Source: Verrucomicrobiota bacterium
Lineage (GTDB): Bacteria; Verrucomicrobiota; Verrucomicrobiia; Opitutales; Opitutaceae
Direction of reading: 5' to 3'
DNA length: 64,000 bases
NCBI GenBank assembly: GCA_018239845.1
Contig: JAFEGO010000025.1
Location: 43,934 to 107,933, forward strand
Position 1 is the stretch's first letter, and each line of letters begins with the position of its first letter. The translations under genes and the position numbers were made by a program. The notes beneath the pieces are model-generated. The model did no database searches. It saw only the letters and a list, made by a program, of their open reading frames with translations, and was not told the origin of the DNA. Positions 1-9,029 of the stretch are shown here, one piece after another.

Positions 1-28
1 GCGCGTACGCCGCCTGCTGAAGCGGTTC

Positions 29-1477
29 ATGATTCCCTTACTGCTCGTGCTCGGCGCCGCCACCGGGATGCTCATCTTCACCGGCAACCCCGGCGGCATC
101 TGCTTCGGCTTCATCTCGCTCGGCACGCTGGTCGTGCTCTTCCTCTGGCAATCCAACGGCATCGGTCTGCCGATCATTCCGCTGATCGCCGTGCAGCACC
201 TGATCGTATACGGCCTCCCCATCCTCGTCCGCAACGAGGCCATCACCGACTATCCGCCGTCCCTGCTGTTCGACGCCGGCTTCGAGGTGCTGGTCTTCAG
301 CTGTTGCCTCGCGATGTCCTGGCGCATGGCGATGCAGGTCTTCCGCCCGGGGAAGGCCGTATCGTACGCCCTGCCCGACTTCCAGAAGGACGGCTCCAAC
401 AAGCTGCGTCGTCTCGGTTTCTCGCTCATCACGGTCGGCACGCTTTATCAGGTCCTGGAACAGCTCGATCTGCTCCAGCCGATCTTCGACCTGCTGCCCT
501 CGGGCTCCGTTTCGCTCATGGTGCCGCTCGTGACCGGCGCCAATGCCTGCGGCTTCTTCCTGATTTCGCTCTTCGTCGGCGCCCGCGATCTCAACAACAC
601 CGGCCGCGCGCTCTTTTGGGCCCTGCTCACCTTGAGCTGCGCCATCAGTGCCTCCGGCTTCCTTCTCTCGGCCGCCACCACGATGATCGGCGCCGTGATG
701 ATCGGCCTCTTCTGGAGCACGGGCAAGATCCCCTGGCGCTACCTCACGGTGGTCATGCTGCTCCTTGCCTTCTTCAGTATCAGTAAATTCACCATGCGGG
801 GCCGCTACTGGTCCTTCGACGAGGGCGTCCGTCCCGTCTCCACGACCTTGCTCGACATGCCGCGGATCTACCTGGAGTGGACCGAGGCCAGCATCGAGGC
901 CATCACCACGTCGGACTCTGCCAACGCGCCGCGCTCCGCCCGGCCGGACGACAACCACCAGTCGCTCCTTCAGCGCGTCAACAATCTGCAGAACCTGCTG
1001 TTCGCGATCAACGCCATCCAGATTTCCGGCATTTCGCCGCTGGGTGGCGGCAGCTATGCGATCATCCCGCCGCTGTTCGTGCCGCGCATCATGTGGCCCG
1101 ACAAGCCCCGCACCCACGAGGGCCAGGTCATGCTCAACGTCCATTTCGGCCGCCAGGACCTCGACTCGACCTTTCGCACCTACGTCGCGTGGGGCCTGCT
1201 GCCCGAGGCCTACGGCAACTACGGCGCCTTCTGGGGCTCCTTTTTGCTGGGCTGCGTCCTCGGCATCAGTCTCGCGTGGCTTGAAAACTACACCACGCAC
1301 AAGCTCCTGCTATCACTCGAGGGCTTCGTCTGCTTCACCGTGCTTCTCTGTATGGTCAACTCCTTCGAGATGGTCGCTAGCGTGCTCCTGACCATGATCT
1401 ACCAGGCTGTCATACCAATTATTTTTGCCAGCATGCCTTTCCTCCGGCGCATGAGCACTGTCCGGCCCATCGACTGA
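29..1477 (+). CDS. O-antigen/EPS polymerase-like polytopic membrane protein (Wzy-like)
   Basis: This 482-residue protein is strongly hydrophobic, with about ten predicted membrane spans. A long polar, presumably periplasmic, stretch covers residues ~250-400 and contains PRIMWPDKP followed by HEGQ, a pattern I associate with oligosaccharide repeat-unit polymerases. Such proteins join lipid-linked repeat units on the outer face of the inner membrane. It is the first complete gene of the polysaccharide locus; the next glycosyltransferase starts 10 bases after its stop. The frame stays open to the window edge, so an earlier start cannot be excluded. ATG at 29 is preferred because another frame has a TGA at 18-20 that may end an upstream gene. 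Sequence identity among Wzy proteins is low, so the assignment rests on topology, the loop motif and context. It could instead be a ligase. Confidence 0.7.
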   Translation: MIPLLLVLGAATGMLIFTGNPGGICFGFISLGTLVVLFLWQSNGIGLPIIPLIAVQHLIVYGLPILVRNEAITDYPPSLLFDAGFEVLVFSCCLAMSWRMAMQVFRPGKAVSYALPDFQKDGSNKLRRLGFSLITVGTLYQVLEQLDLLQPIFDLLPSGSVSLMVPLVTGANACGFFLISLFVGARDLNNTGRALFWALLTLSCAISASGFLLSAATTMIGAVMIGLFWSTGKIPWRYLTVVMLLLAFFSISKFTMRGRYWSFDEGVRPVSTTLLDMPRIYLEWTEASIEAITTSDSANAPRSARPDDNHQSLLQRVNNLQNLLFAINAIQISGISPLGGGSYAIIPPLFVPRIMWPDKPRTHEGQVMLNVHFGRQDLDSTFRTYVAWGLLPEAYGNYGAFWGSFLLGCVLGISLAWLENYTTHKLLLSLEGFVCFTVLLCMVNSFEMVASVLLTMIYQAVIPIIFASMPFLRRMSTVRPID

Positions 1478-1486
1478 TCTCCCGCC

Positions 1487-2659
1487 ATGCCCCGCCTCGC
1501 CGTGGTGCTTTCGCACCCCACGCAGTATTACAGCCCCTGGTTCCGCTGGATCCGCGCGCATACTGACACGACGCTGCGCGTGTTCTACCTTTGGGAATTC
1601 GGCGTGCGCCCCACGCACGATCCGCTCTTTCAAAAAACCTTTGCGTGGGATGTCGATCTCCTCGCCGGCTACGATTCCGAATTCGTCCCCAACGCCTCGC
1701 GCGACCCCGGCACGCACCGTTTCCTCGGCCTGCGCAATCCTGGCCTCAAGAACCGGCTCGCTGCGTTCCAGCCCGACGCTGTCCTGCTCTTTGGCTACCG
1801 TTCGCCCAGTCATCTCGCCGTGATCCTGTGGGCCCGGCTTAACAGCGTGCCGCTGATCTTCCGCGGCGATTCGCATTTTATCGGCCGCGGCCGGCCCGGT
1901 TGGAAGTCCCGCCTCGTCCTGCGGACCCTCTACGCCCAGTTCGCCGCCATCACCTGCGTCGGCGCCGCCAACCGCGACTATTTCACCGCTTTGGGCGTGC
2001 CGGAGAAAAAACTCTTTTTCGCCCCCCACGCCGTCAACGCCGCGCTCTTTGATCCCGCCCTGCCCGGCCCCCACGCCGCCGCCGCCGCGCTGCGCGATCA
2101 GCTCGGGCTGGCGCCCGGCACCCGCGTCGTCCTCTACGCCGGCAAGTTCGTTCCTGCCAAACAGCCGCTCGAGCTCCTCTCCGCTTGGATCGCCCTCCAC
2201 CCAGCCCGCGCCGCCCTCGTCTTCGTCGGCGACGGCCAGGAAAAGGCCGCGCTCTCCGACCTCGCCCGCGGTGCCGCACCGGGCACCGTGCACTTCCTCC
2301 CGTTTGCCAACCAGTCCGAGATGCCCGCGCGCTACCTGCTCGCCGACATCTTTGTACTACCTTCCCGCGGCTTCTATGAGACGTGGGGCCTCGCGGTGAA
2401 CGAGGCGATGCACCTCGGAGTGCCCTGCCTCGTCAGCGACCGCGTCGGCTGCCAGCGCGACCTCGTCACCGATGGCGAGACGGGCTGGGTTTTCCGCGCC
2501 GACGATCCCTCGCACCTGCGCGAGCGTCTCGCCGCCGCGCTCGCTGCCGACTTGGCTCCGATCCGACGCAATGTCGCCGCCCGCATCGCGGGCTACACCT
2601 ACGCGCAGGCCACCGCCGGGCTTCTGGACGCCCTCGCCGCCACCACCGACACCGACTGA
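1487..2659 (+). CDS. Glycosyltransferase family 4 (GT-B fold)
   Basis: This 390-residue cytoplasmic enzyme has two Rossmann-like halves. The C-terminal half carries VVLYAGKFVPAKQPLEL (the donor-site strand seen in GT4 enzymes) and the EX7E pattern in YETWGLAVNEAM, followed by DLVTDGETGWVF. These support a retaining, nucleotide-sugar-dependent transferase that adds one sugar to the growing lipid-linked repeat unit. Neither donor nor acceptor can be read from the sequence. It lies between the Wzy-like gene and a second GT4 gene, with a gap of only 2 bases to the GTG start of the latter, so co-transcription and translational coupling are likely. Confidence 0.88.
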   Translation: MPRLAVVLSHPTQYYSPWFRWIRAHTDTTLRVFYLWEFGVRPTHDPLFQKTFAWDVDLLAGYDSEFVPNASRDPGTHRFLGLRNPGLKNRLAAFQPDAVLLFGYRSPSHLAVILWARLNSVPLIFRGDSHFIGRGRPGWKSRLVLRTLYAQFAAITCVGAANRDYFTALGVPEKKLFFAPHAVNAALFDPALPGPHAAAAALRDQLGLAPGTRVVLYAGKFVPAKQPLELLSAWIALHPARAALVFVGDGQEKAALSDLARGAAPGTVHFLPFANQSEMPARYLLADIFVLPSRGFYETWGLAVNEAMHLGVPCLVSDRVGCQRDLVTDGETGWVFRADDPSHLRERLAAALAADLAPIRRNVAARIAGYTYAQATAGLLDALAATTDTD

Positions 2660-2661
2660 CC

Positions 2662-3801
2662 GTGCACATTACCATCGTCATGGGCTTTTTTCTCCCGCTG
2701 CCTCCGGTTGCCGGCGGCGCCACGGAGAAATCCTGGCACGGCCTCGCCCGCGAATTTGCCGCGCGCGGCCACGCCGTCACGGTGATCTCGCGTCGCTGGC
2801 CCGGCTGGGCGGACCGCGAGACCATCGATGGCGTCACCCATCTCCGGCTCCCGGGCTACGCGCACACCGCGAGCCTCGCCCGGAATCTCCTGCGCGATTT
2901 CATCTGGAGCTGGCGCGTCTGGTTCGCCCTGCCGCCTGCTGACCTCACGATCGTCAACTGCGTCGCGCTGCCCGTCTGGCTCGGCTGGTTTCGCCGCCAC
3001 GCCGGCCTGCTCGCGGTCATGACCGGCCGCGTGCCCAAGGGCCAATACCGCCTCTACCGCCGGCTCGACCGCGTGCTGGCCGTGAGTTCCGCCGTGCGCG
3101 CCGATCTCCTCGCGGAAAATCCCCGCTTCGCCTCCGTCACCAAAGTCAGCGGCTACCCCATCCCTTGGCGCGCACTTCATCAGTCCCGCCCCGTGCCCGC
3201 GCCGGGCGCTCCGGTCACTTTTGGTTTCGTCGGCCGGATCAATCGCGAGAAGGGCCTCGGGCTCCTCGTCTCTGCCTTCGCCTTGCTGGCGCAGGACGTC
3301 GGCCTGCCGCCATGGCGCGTGCTTTTCTGCGGTCCCGTCGATATCGCCCGCGGCGGCTCCGGCCCGGACTTTGTGGCCGAGTTGCAGGCCACCTTGGCCG
3401 CCGCCCTCCCGGCCGACACCTTCGAGTTTCGCCCGCCCGTTTTTGACGATGCCGCCCTCGGCGCCGTGTATCGCGAGATCGACGTGTTCTGCTACCCAAG
3501 CCTCGCCGCACGGGGCGAGACGTTCGGCGTCGCCGTCGCCGAGGCCATGGCGGCCGGCGCCGTGCCCGTCGTCTCTCGGCTCCCTTGCTTCACCGATTTC
3601 GTCCGCGACGGGGCCAACGGGCTCGTCTTTGCGCATGAGGCGCCCGACGCCGCGGCACGACTTGTCGCCGCCTTGCGCCGGTTGCTGCTCGATCCCAGCC
3701 TCCGCTCCGCGCTCGCCCGGAACGCCGAGACCGACACACGCGTTTACGATTTCCCTGAATTCGCGGCTCGGCTGCTGGCCGATTTTTCGTCATTGCAGTA
3801 A
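2662..3801 (+). CDS. Glycosyltransferase family 4
   Basis: This is a 379-residue GT-B glycosyltransferase. The GTG at 2662 is chosen because it gives the expected first beta strand (HITIVMGFFLPLPP) right after the upstream TGA; an in-frame ATG at 2680 would cut that strand. The N-terminal half has GGATEKSWHGLAREFAARGH, the usual acceptor-side helix following a glycine-rich turn. The C-terminal half has FGFVGRINREKGL and an EX7E motif in GETFGVAVAEAMAAG. It should act in the cytoplasm on undecaprenyl-linked intermediates. The frame is open upstream to 2383 inside the previous gene, but that part is an overlapping shadow. Specificity is unknown. Confidence 0.87.
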   Translation: MHITIVMGFFLPLPPVAGGATEKSWHGLAREFAARGHAVTVISRRWPGWADRETIDGVTHLRLPGYAHTASLARNLLRDFIWSWRVWFALPPADLTIVNCVALPVWLGWFRRHAGLLAVMTGRVPKGQYRLYRRLDRVLAVSSAVRADLLAENPRFASVTKVSGYPIPWRALHQSRPVPAPGAPVTFGFVGRINREKGLGLLVSAFALLAQDVGLPPWRVLFCGPVDIARGGSGPDFVAELQATLAAALPADTFEFRPPVFDDAALGAVYREIDVFCYPSLAARGETFGVAVAEAMAAGAVPVVSRLPCFTDFVRDGANGLVFAHEAPDAAARLVAALRRLLLDPSLRSALARNAETDTRVYDFPEFAARLLADFSSLQ

Positions 3802-3821
3802 AATGCACGCATAAGTAATTC
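3793..3821 (+). promoter_or_regulatory. Possible internal sigma-70 promoter of the EPS locus
   Basis: TTGCAG (3793-3798) and TAATTC (3816-3821) are separated by 17 bases. They sit in an unusually AT-rich 27-base gap, one of the few non-overlapping gaps in this part of the locus. The following ATG is 8 bases beyond the -10-like box, which is short for a leader, so the match may be chance. Confidence 0.25.
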
Positions 3822-3828
3822 ACCCTAT

Positions 3829-4395
3829 ATGCCCAACGCCGAACCATCCTACCTTGGTCAAGGCTGTGGCACGCCCGGTTCACGCGGCAGCGTGCTCTAC
3901 CGCTGGCTGTGGGCGTTCGTGCAGGCCACGTTGTTTCGCTGGAGCCCGCGGCCTTGCCATGGCTTCCGGGCGCGCCTGCTGCGGCTCTTCGGGGCTGACA
4001 TCCCAGCACCTTCGCAGGTCGTCATTTTTCCGACCGCCCGGATCACCTATCCGTCGCGGCTCACGCTCGCGCCGCGCACCATGGTCGGGCCCCAAGTCAT
4101 ACTCTATAATCTGGGCCATATCACGCTCCGCCGCGGCGCCAATCTCAGCCAGTACGTCCACCTCTGCGCGGGCACGCATGATTTCCTGCAATGGTCCATG
4201 CCGCTGGTAACCGCACCCATCGTGATCGGCGAAAACGCCTGGCTCGCCGCCGAGGTATTTGTCGGCCCCGGGGTGACGGTTGGCGAACTCGCCGTCGTCG
4301 GCGCCCGCTCCGTCGTCATGCGGGATCTCCCGCCGCGCCAGATATGTGTCGGCTCGCCTTGTCGCGCCGTGCGGGCCCGCCCCGATCCGCAGTAA
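3829..4395 (+). CDS. Putative WcaF-type acetyltransferase (left-handed beta helix)
   Basis: This 188-residue protein has the layout of colanic-acid-type O-acetyltransferases. A short N-terminal segment is rich in aromatic and basic residues (LYRWLWAFVQATLFRW), followed by RLFGADI and hexapeptide-like turns from about residue 60. These include ARITYPSRLTLAPRTMVGP, the DFLQWSMPL region and IVIGENAWLAAEVFVGPGVTVGE, ending in ARSVVMRDLP. The family uses acetyl-CoA to acetylate a sugar of the repeat unit in the cytoplasm. A histidine in AGTHD is a candidate catalytic residue. The next glycosyltransferase starts 4 bases after the stop. Similar serine acetyltransferases differ in their N-terminus. 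Confidence 0.82.
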   Translation: MPNAEPSYLGQGCGTPGSRGSVLYRWLWAFVQATLFRWSPRPCHGFRARLLRLFGADIPAPSQVVIFPTARITYPSRLTLAPRTMVGPQVILYNLGHITLRRGANLSQYVHLCAGTHDFLQWSMPLVTAPIVIGENAWLAAEVFVGPGVTVGELAVVGARSVVMRDLPPRQICVGSPCRAVRARPDPQ

Positions 4396-4399
4396 CCGT

Positions 4400-5548
4400 A
4401 TGCGCATCTGCCAGATCATCCCGAGCCTCGAGGAGCAGTACGGCGGCCCCAGCAAATCCGTCCTCGCCCTCTCCCGCGCTATCGCCGCCGAAGGCCACGA
4501 GGTCGATCTGCTCGCGACGCATCCTTCCGCGCCGTCATCGGCAACCGAGGGTACGTTGAACATCCGGGTTTTCAAACGCGGGTGGCCAGGTCGCATCTGT
4601 CCTTCTGGTGCTTTGGAAAAGCATCTGCGCGCTTCCTCGACTGAGGTCGTCCATCACCACTCGCTCTGGCTGCGCACGCTGCACTACGCGCACGGGGCCG
4701 CCCGGGCTCGCGGCGTCCCACTTGTGATCTCCCCACGCGGCATGCTCGGCAGCTGGGCCATCGGCCATCACCGCTGGCGCAAACGGCTCGCGCGCAACCT
4801 TGTTCATCCCGGCGCCTTCCAGGCCGCCGCCGGCTGGCATGTCACAAGCGAAGAGGAGGCCGCAGAGGTGCGCGCCCTCGGTTTCCGCCAGCCCATCTGC
4901 GTCGCGCCCAACGCCGTCACCGCGCCGACCCCCGGGACCACGGACGCCGCCATCGCGCACTGGCGCGAGCGCTGCCCCGAGGTAAAGCACCGCCGCACGG
5001 CGGTCTTCTACTCCCGCTTCCATTCGAAGAAGCGCGTGCTTGAGCTCATCGACCTCTGGCTCCGGGAGGCGCCTGCCGACTGGCTGCTCCTGCTCGTCGG
5101 TATCGCCCAGGATTATACACCGCGCGAGCTCGAGACCTACGTCATGCGCGCCTCGGGCGTCGGCCGCGTGCGCGCCTTCGACGGCATAGGCCAACCCCCG
5201 CCGTACGGCGTCGCTTCCCTTTTTCTCCTGCCATCGCACAACGAGAACTTCGGCCTCGTCATCGCCGAGGCCATGGCGCACGGCGTTCCCGTCCTCGTCA
5301 CCGACACCACGCCGTGGACCGCCGTCAACGGCCTGAAGGCCGGCTGGTGTTTGTCGTGGGAAGATTATCCCGCCGGGCTCCGGCTCGCCCTATCCGAATC
5401 CCCCGCCCAGCTCGCCCAACGCGGCGCACTTGCCCGGGAGTGGGTGCTCCGCGAGTATTCCTGGGCCCAGTCCGCCCGCCGGCTCCTCGCCTTCTATCAG
5501 GAACTGGCCGCCCCGCCGCAGCGCCCTTCCGCGGCTCCCTTCGCATGA
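4400..5548 (+). CDS. Glycosyltransferase family 4
   Basis: This 382-residue GT-B enzyme starts with MRICQIIPSLEEQYGGPSKS, the classic glycine-rich N-terminal loop of GT4 enzymes. Then follow HHHSLWL and PRGMLGSWAI, and an EX7E motif in NENFGLVIAEAMAHG near residue 300. It probably transfers a hexose to the lipid-linked intermediate in the cytoplasm. ATG 4400 lies 4 bases after the acetyltransferase stop; the open frame to 4280 upstream is overlap with that gene. Its TGA overlaps the ATG of the next gene (ATGA at 5545-5548), which indicates translational coupling. Confidence 0.88.
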   Translation: MRICQIIPSLEEQYGGPSKSVLALSRAIAAEGHEVDLLATHPSAPSSATEGTLNIRVFKRGWPGRICPSGALEKHLRASSTEVVHHHSLWLRTLHYAHGAARARGVPLVISPRGMLGSWAIGHHRWRKRLARNLVHPGAFQAAAGWHVTSEEEAAEVRALGFRQPICVAPNAVTAPTPGTTDAAIAHWRERCPEVKHRRTAVFYSRFHSKKRVLELIDLWLREAPADWLLLLVGIAQDYTPRELETYVMRASGVGRVRAFDGIGQPPPYGVASLFLLPSHNENFGLVIAEAMAHGVPVLVTDTTPWTAVNGLKAGWCLSWEDYPAGLRLALSESPAQLAQRGALAREWVLREYSWAQSARRLLAFYQELAAPPQRPSAAPFA

Positions 5549-6996
5549 GCGCATCGCACAAATTCGCCCCGGGCGTCAGCGGCCGCCCACCGTCGCACCA
5601 GACGCCGCTCACGATCCTTGAGATTATCACGCTCGTGCACGTCTCCGTGCTCGTGATCGTCGGCGCTTGGGCCTTCGGCGGCAATGCCGACTGGTCCCGC
5701 CGGCTCCTCGCCTGGATCGGCAGTCTCGGCGCGCTTATCACGCTCACCGCCCTGCAGTCCGCCGAGATGCGCAAGGAGGGCCGTCTCCGCCCCCTCCGCT
5801 GGCTGTGGCCCCTCGGCGTGGTCAACCTCCTCGTCATCGCCGCCACGTTCAATCCCACGTTCCGCGAGGTGTTGGATGGCTCAAAATCCCTTTTCGTCCC
5901 CACGCCTTCCAATCCCCATTTCCCCGGCAGTGCGCGCCCCCTCCTCGCCTTCAAGCAGCTTTGGTTCTTCGACGGCGTGTATCTTTCCTGCTTCAACCTC
6001 GCCTTCATCATCCGCCAGCGCCGCGCCTTGCGCACGCTGTTCCTCATCCTTTCGGCCAACGCCGTCGTCCTCGCCGTCTTCGGCACCGCGCAAAAGCTTG
6101 TCGGCGCCACCGGGCTCTACTTCGGCCTGCAAAAATCCCCGCAGCCTTTCTTCTTCTCCACGTTCATCTACCACAACCACTGGGGCGCCTTCATCGTGCT
6201 CATGACCGCCGCCACGATCGGACTGGTCTATCACTTCGTGCGCCGGCGCGACTCCCGCGGTTTCTTCCAATCCCCGGCCTTCGGCGGGCTCGTCGCCATC
6301 CTGTTTCTCGCGGCTTCCGTGCCGCTGAGCGGCTCCCGCTCCTGTACGGTCCTGATGGCCCTGCTGCTCATCATCGGGTTCGTCCACTGGGTTGTACGTC
6401 TCATCCGACAGCGGCGCGCGTACCGCGAGTCCATCATCCTGCCGGTCGCGCTCAGCGCCGCCGTCTTCGCCGGCGTCGCTTACTTTGCCTACGACATCGG
6501 CCGCCCGATGATCGAGCACCGCCTCGAGGCCACCGAGAACCAGGTCAGCAAGATCCGCGCGCAGGGCGGCCTCGGCCAGCGCGCCACGCTCTACCGCGAC
6601 ACCTGGCGCCTAGCGCAGGAGAAGCCTTGGTTCGGCTGGGGCATGGCGTCCTACCCCACGGCCTTTTACACCTTCAACTCCCAGCAGTTCTCACCGGTGG
6701 ACGGGCTCACAACCAATTACCACGACGCCCACTCCGACTGGCTCCAGGCCATCGCCGAGCATGGCTTCGTCGGCAGCACCTTCCTCGCGCTCTGCGCCCT
6801 CGTCCCGCTGTTCTATCGGCGCCGCGCCCTGACCCAGAGCCCGTTCACGGCCTACCTGCTCCTCGGCTGCGCGATGATCCTGCTCTACGCGTGGGTCGAA
6901 TTTCCCTTTGGCAACGGCGAGGTGATCATCACCTTCTGGGCGTGTTTCTTCTGCGCCATCCACTACGGCCGTCTCGATTCCTCTTCCGACACCTGA
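5545..6996 (+). CDS. O-antigen ligase/polymerase-like membrane protein
   Basis: This 483-residue polytopic protein has about ten to twelve hydrophobic segments and a central loop. The loop holds the region typical of the Wzy_C/O-antigen ligase family: GQRATLYRDTWRLAQEKPWFGWG, then NYHDAHSDWLQAIAEHGFVG. The conserved H-x-D/W-containing stretch and the preceding arginines are the presumed catalytic loop facing the periplasm. Such proteins move a finished glycan from undecaprenyl pyrophosphate to an acceptor or polymerise it. ATG 5545 is chosen because it overlaps the upstream stop by 4 bases. Together with the first gene this makes two polymerase/ligase-type proteins in one locus; which polymerises and which ligates cannot be told from sequence. 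Confidence 0.8.
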   Translation: MSASHKFAPGVSGRPPSHQTPLTILEIITLVHVSVLVIVGAWAFGGNADWSRRLLAWIGSLGALITLTALQSAEMRKEGRLRPLRWLWPLGVVNLLVIAATFNPTFREVLDGSKSLFVPTPSNPHFPGSARPLLAFKQLWFFDGVYLSCFNLAFIIRQRRALRTLFLILSANAVVLAVFGTAQKLVGATGLYFGLQKSPQPFFFSTFIYHNHWGAFIVLMTAATIGLVYHFVRRRDSRGFFQSPAFGGLVAILFLAASVPLSGSRSCTVLMALLLIIGFVHWVVRLIRQRRAYRESIILPVALSAAVFAGVAYFAYDIGRPMIEHRLEATENQVSKIRAQGGLGQRATLYRDTWRLAQEKPWFGWGMASYPTAFYTFNSQQFSPVDGLTTNYHDAHSDWLQAIAEHGFVGSTFLALCALVPLFYRRRALTQSPFTAYLLLGCAMILLYAWVEFPFGNGEVIITFWACFFCAIHYGRLDSSSDT

Positions 6997-7006
6997 TCCC
7001 GACCGC

Positions 7007-7816
7007 ATGTACTCCGTCCTCATTCTCACGCTGAACGAGGAACGCGACCTGCCCCGGTGCCTGGCCTCCGTGAGCCACTGCGACGATGTCGTGGTCCTCG
7101 ACTCCGGATCCACCGACCGCACCGCCGAGATCGCCCGCGCCGCCGGCGCCCGCGTCTTCGTGCGCCCGTTCGACAATTTCGCGGGGCAGCGCAATCACGC
7201 CCAACGGCACATCCCGTTCCGCCATCCCTGGGTCTTCCACCTCGACGCCGATGAGCAGATGACGCCCGAGCTCGCCGCCGAATGCGCCGGCGCTTCCGCG
7301 CGCACCGATGTCGATGGCTTTTACGTCGCACCGAAAATGATGTTCCGGGGTCGCTGGATTCCCCATTGCACGGACTTCCCCGCCTATCAGGCGCGCTTCG
7401 TCCGCGCGCCGGAATTCACCTTCATCGAGGTCGGCCACGGCCAGCGCGAAGCTCCCGACATGCGGCTGGATCGCCTCAAGACCAGCTATCTTCACGATCT
7501 CTCCTCCGGCGGTGAAGAGGAGTGGCTCGCCCGTCACCGCCGCTACGCGCAAGCCGAGGCCGCGCAGTACGTCCAAGGCGCAAGTGCCGTGCCGTTTTCC
7601 GAGCTCTGGTCGCGCCAGCGCCTGCTGCGGCGCCGCGCGTTGAAGCACTTCAGTTTCGCCCTGCCCGGGCGTCCTTTCCTGCGCTTCGTCTATCAATACG
7701 TCCTCCGCGGCGGCTGGCTCGATGGCCGGCCCGGCCTGCGTTACTGCCAGCTCCTCGCCCGCTACGAGGGTTTCACCGTGGCGGAAATTCGCCGGCTCCG
7801 CGCCGCCGTCCGCTAA
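7007..7816 (+). CDS. Glycosyltransferase family 2 (GT-A), WaaE-like
   Basis: This 269-residue protein opens with YSVLILTLNEERDLPRCLAS and then VVLDSGSTDRTAEIA, the nucleotide-binding GT-A start. The metal-binding DXD-type motif is HLDADEQM near residue 80. Length and the region LKTSYLHDLSSGGEEEWLARH resemble LPS core glycosyltransferases of the WaaE/KdtX type. Its likely role is addition of a sugar from an NDP-sugar to a polysaccharide or LPS intermediate at the cytoplasmic membrane face. It starts 10 bases after the ligase-like gene and is followed after 4 bases by the GTG of another glycosyltransferase. Confidence 0.85.
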   Translation: MYSVLILTLNEERDLPRCLASVSHCDDVVVLDSGSTDRTAEIARAAGARVFVRPFDNFAGQRNHAQRHIPFRHPWVFHLDADEQMTPELAAECAGASARTDVDGFYVAPKMMFRGRWIPHCTDFPAYQARFVRAPEFTFIEVGHGQREAPDMRLDRLKTSYLHDLSSGGEEEWLARHRRYAQAEAAQYVQGASAVPFSELWSRQRLLRRRALKHFSFALPGRPFLRFVYQYVLRGGWLDGRPGLRYCQLLARYEGFTVAEIRRLRAAVR

Positions 7817-7820
7817 GCCT

Positions 7821-9011
7821 GTGCGCCTCGTTTTTATCAACCGTTTCTACTGGCCCGACGAGCCCGCGACGGCCCAGTTGCTCACCGACCTCGCCGAGGC
7901 CCTGCCCCATCGCGGCCATGAGGTCACCGTCATCGCTAGCCACCCGGGTTCGCCCGGCGTGCCGCGCGCGGAGACCCGGCGCGGTGTCCGTATCCTGCGG
8001 GTGCGTACGCCCCGCAGGCTCCTGCCCGGCGTCGCCGGCAAGGCCCTCGCCTACCTCACCTTTTTCATCGGCGCGTTGTGGCGGGCGGTCTGGACCGTCC
8101 GGGGCGGCGATGCGCTGGTCGCCCTGACCGATCCGCCGCTCATCGGCGTCGGCGCGTGGCTCGTGGCGGGCGTGCGGGGTGCCCGTCTTGTCCATTGGGC
8201 GCAGGATATCTATCCCGAGATCGCCATCACCCTCGCCGGGCAGCGCTGGCTCCGCGTGCTCAAGCCCTTGCGCAACCTCGCGTGGCGCCGCGCCGATGCC
8301 TGCATCACCCTTGGCACCGACATGGCCTCCGTCCTCGCCGCCGCCGGCGTGGAGCCCGCTCGCCTGCACCTTTCGCCCAACTGGGCGCCCGCCGGGCTCG
8401 TCCCGCAACCTGCCGCCATCGCCGCCCCGCTGCGCGACACATGGGGGCTCACCGGCAAGTTCGTCGTCGCCTACTCCGGCAATCTCGGCCGCGTCCACGA
8501 TCTCTTCCCCGTCCTCGCTGTCGCGGCCGAGCTGCGCGACGATCCGGGCATCGCTTTCGTCTTCATCGGCCATGGGGCCCAGCGCCGCGCGCTGGAGGCC
8601 GAGGCCGCGCAGCGCGGCCTGGTCAACGTCCAGTTCCGCCCCCCGCAGCCCCGCGCCGCTCTCGCCGCGACTCTCACGCTCGGTGACGTTCACCTCGTGA
8701 CCATGCTGCCCGGCTGCGAGACGCTCGTCTTCCCGAGCAAACTCTACGGCATCGCTGCCGTCGCGCGGCCCGTCCTCGTGATTGCACCGGCCGGCTGCGA
8801 ACTCGCCCGGATCGTCACCGCTGAGGACTTCGGCCGCGCTTTCACACGCGACGAGCCCGCCGCCATCGCTGCGGCCTTGCGGGCATTGCGCGCCGATCCC
8901 GCGCTCTGCACCCGCCTCGGCCAGGCTGCCGCACGGTTTTCAGGGGCCAACGGCGACCAGATCGCAGCCGATCGCTGGGAGAGCGCGCTTGCTGCCGCCG
9001 GCGTTTGTTAG
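7821..9011 (+). CDS. Glycosyltransferase family 4, WbuB-like
   Basis: This is a 396-residue GT-B enzyme. The GTG at 7821 gives the N-terminus VRLVFINRFYWPDEPATAQL, matching the WPD/E-P-x-x-x-A start of WbuB-type enzymes; the frame is open upstream to 7722 only as overlap. Further family-like segments are LVHWAQDIYPEIA, VVAYSGNLGRVHDL and FPSKLYGIAAVARPV. It lacks the textbook EX7E, as is usual in this subgroup, where the FPSKLYG region takes that place. The role is probably GlcNAc/FucNAc-type transfer in repeat-unit assembly, though the sugar is a guess. Confidence 0.85.
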   Translation: MRLVFINRFYWPDEPATAQLLTDLAEALPHRGHEVTVIASHPGSPGVPRAETRRGVRILRVRTPRRLLPGVAGKALAYLTFFIGALWRAVWTVRGGDALVALTDPPLIGVGAWLVAGVRGARLVHWAQDIYPEIAITLAGQRWLRVLKPLRNLAWRRADACITLGTDMASVLAAAGVEPARLHLSPNWAPAGLVPQPAAIAAPLRDTWGLTGKFVVAYSGNLGRVHDLFPVLAVAAELRDDPGIAFVFIGHGAQRRALEAEAAQRGLVNVQFRPPQPRAALAATLTLGDVHLVTMLPGCETLVFPSKLYGIAAVARPVLVIAPAGCELARIVTAEDFGRAFTRDEPAAIAAALRALRADPALCTRLGQAAARFSGANGDQIAADRWESALAAAGVC

Positions 9012-9029
9012 TTGGCTCCACCACCCACC

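Noticed and set aside
2383..2661. N-terminal extension of the second GT4 protein
   Set aside because: The extra residues are Arg-rich overlap with the preceding gene; the GT4 fold starts exactly at GTG 2662.
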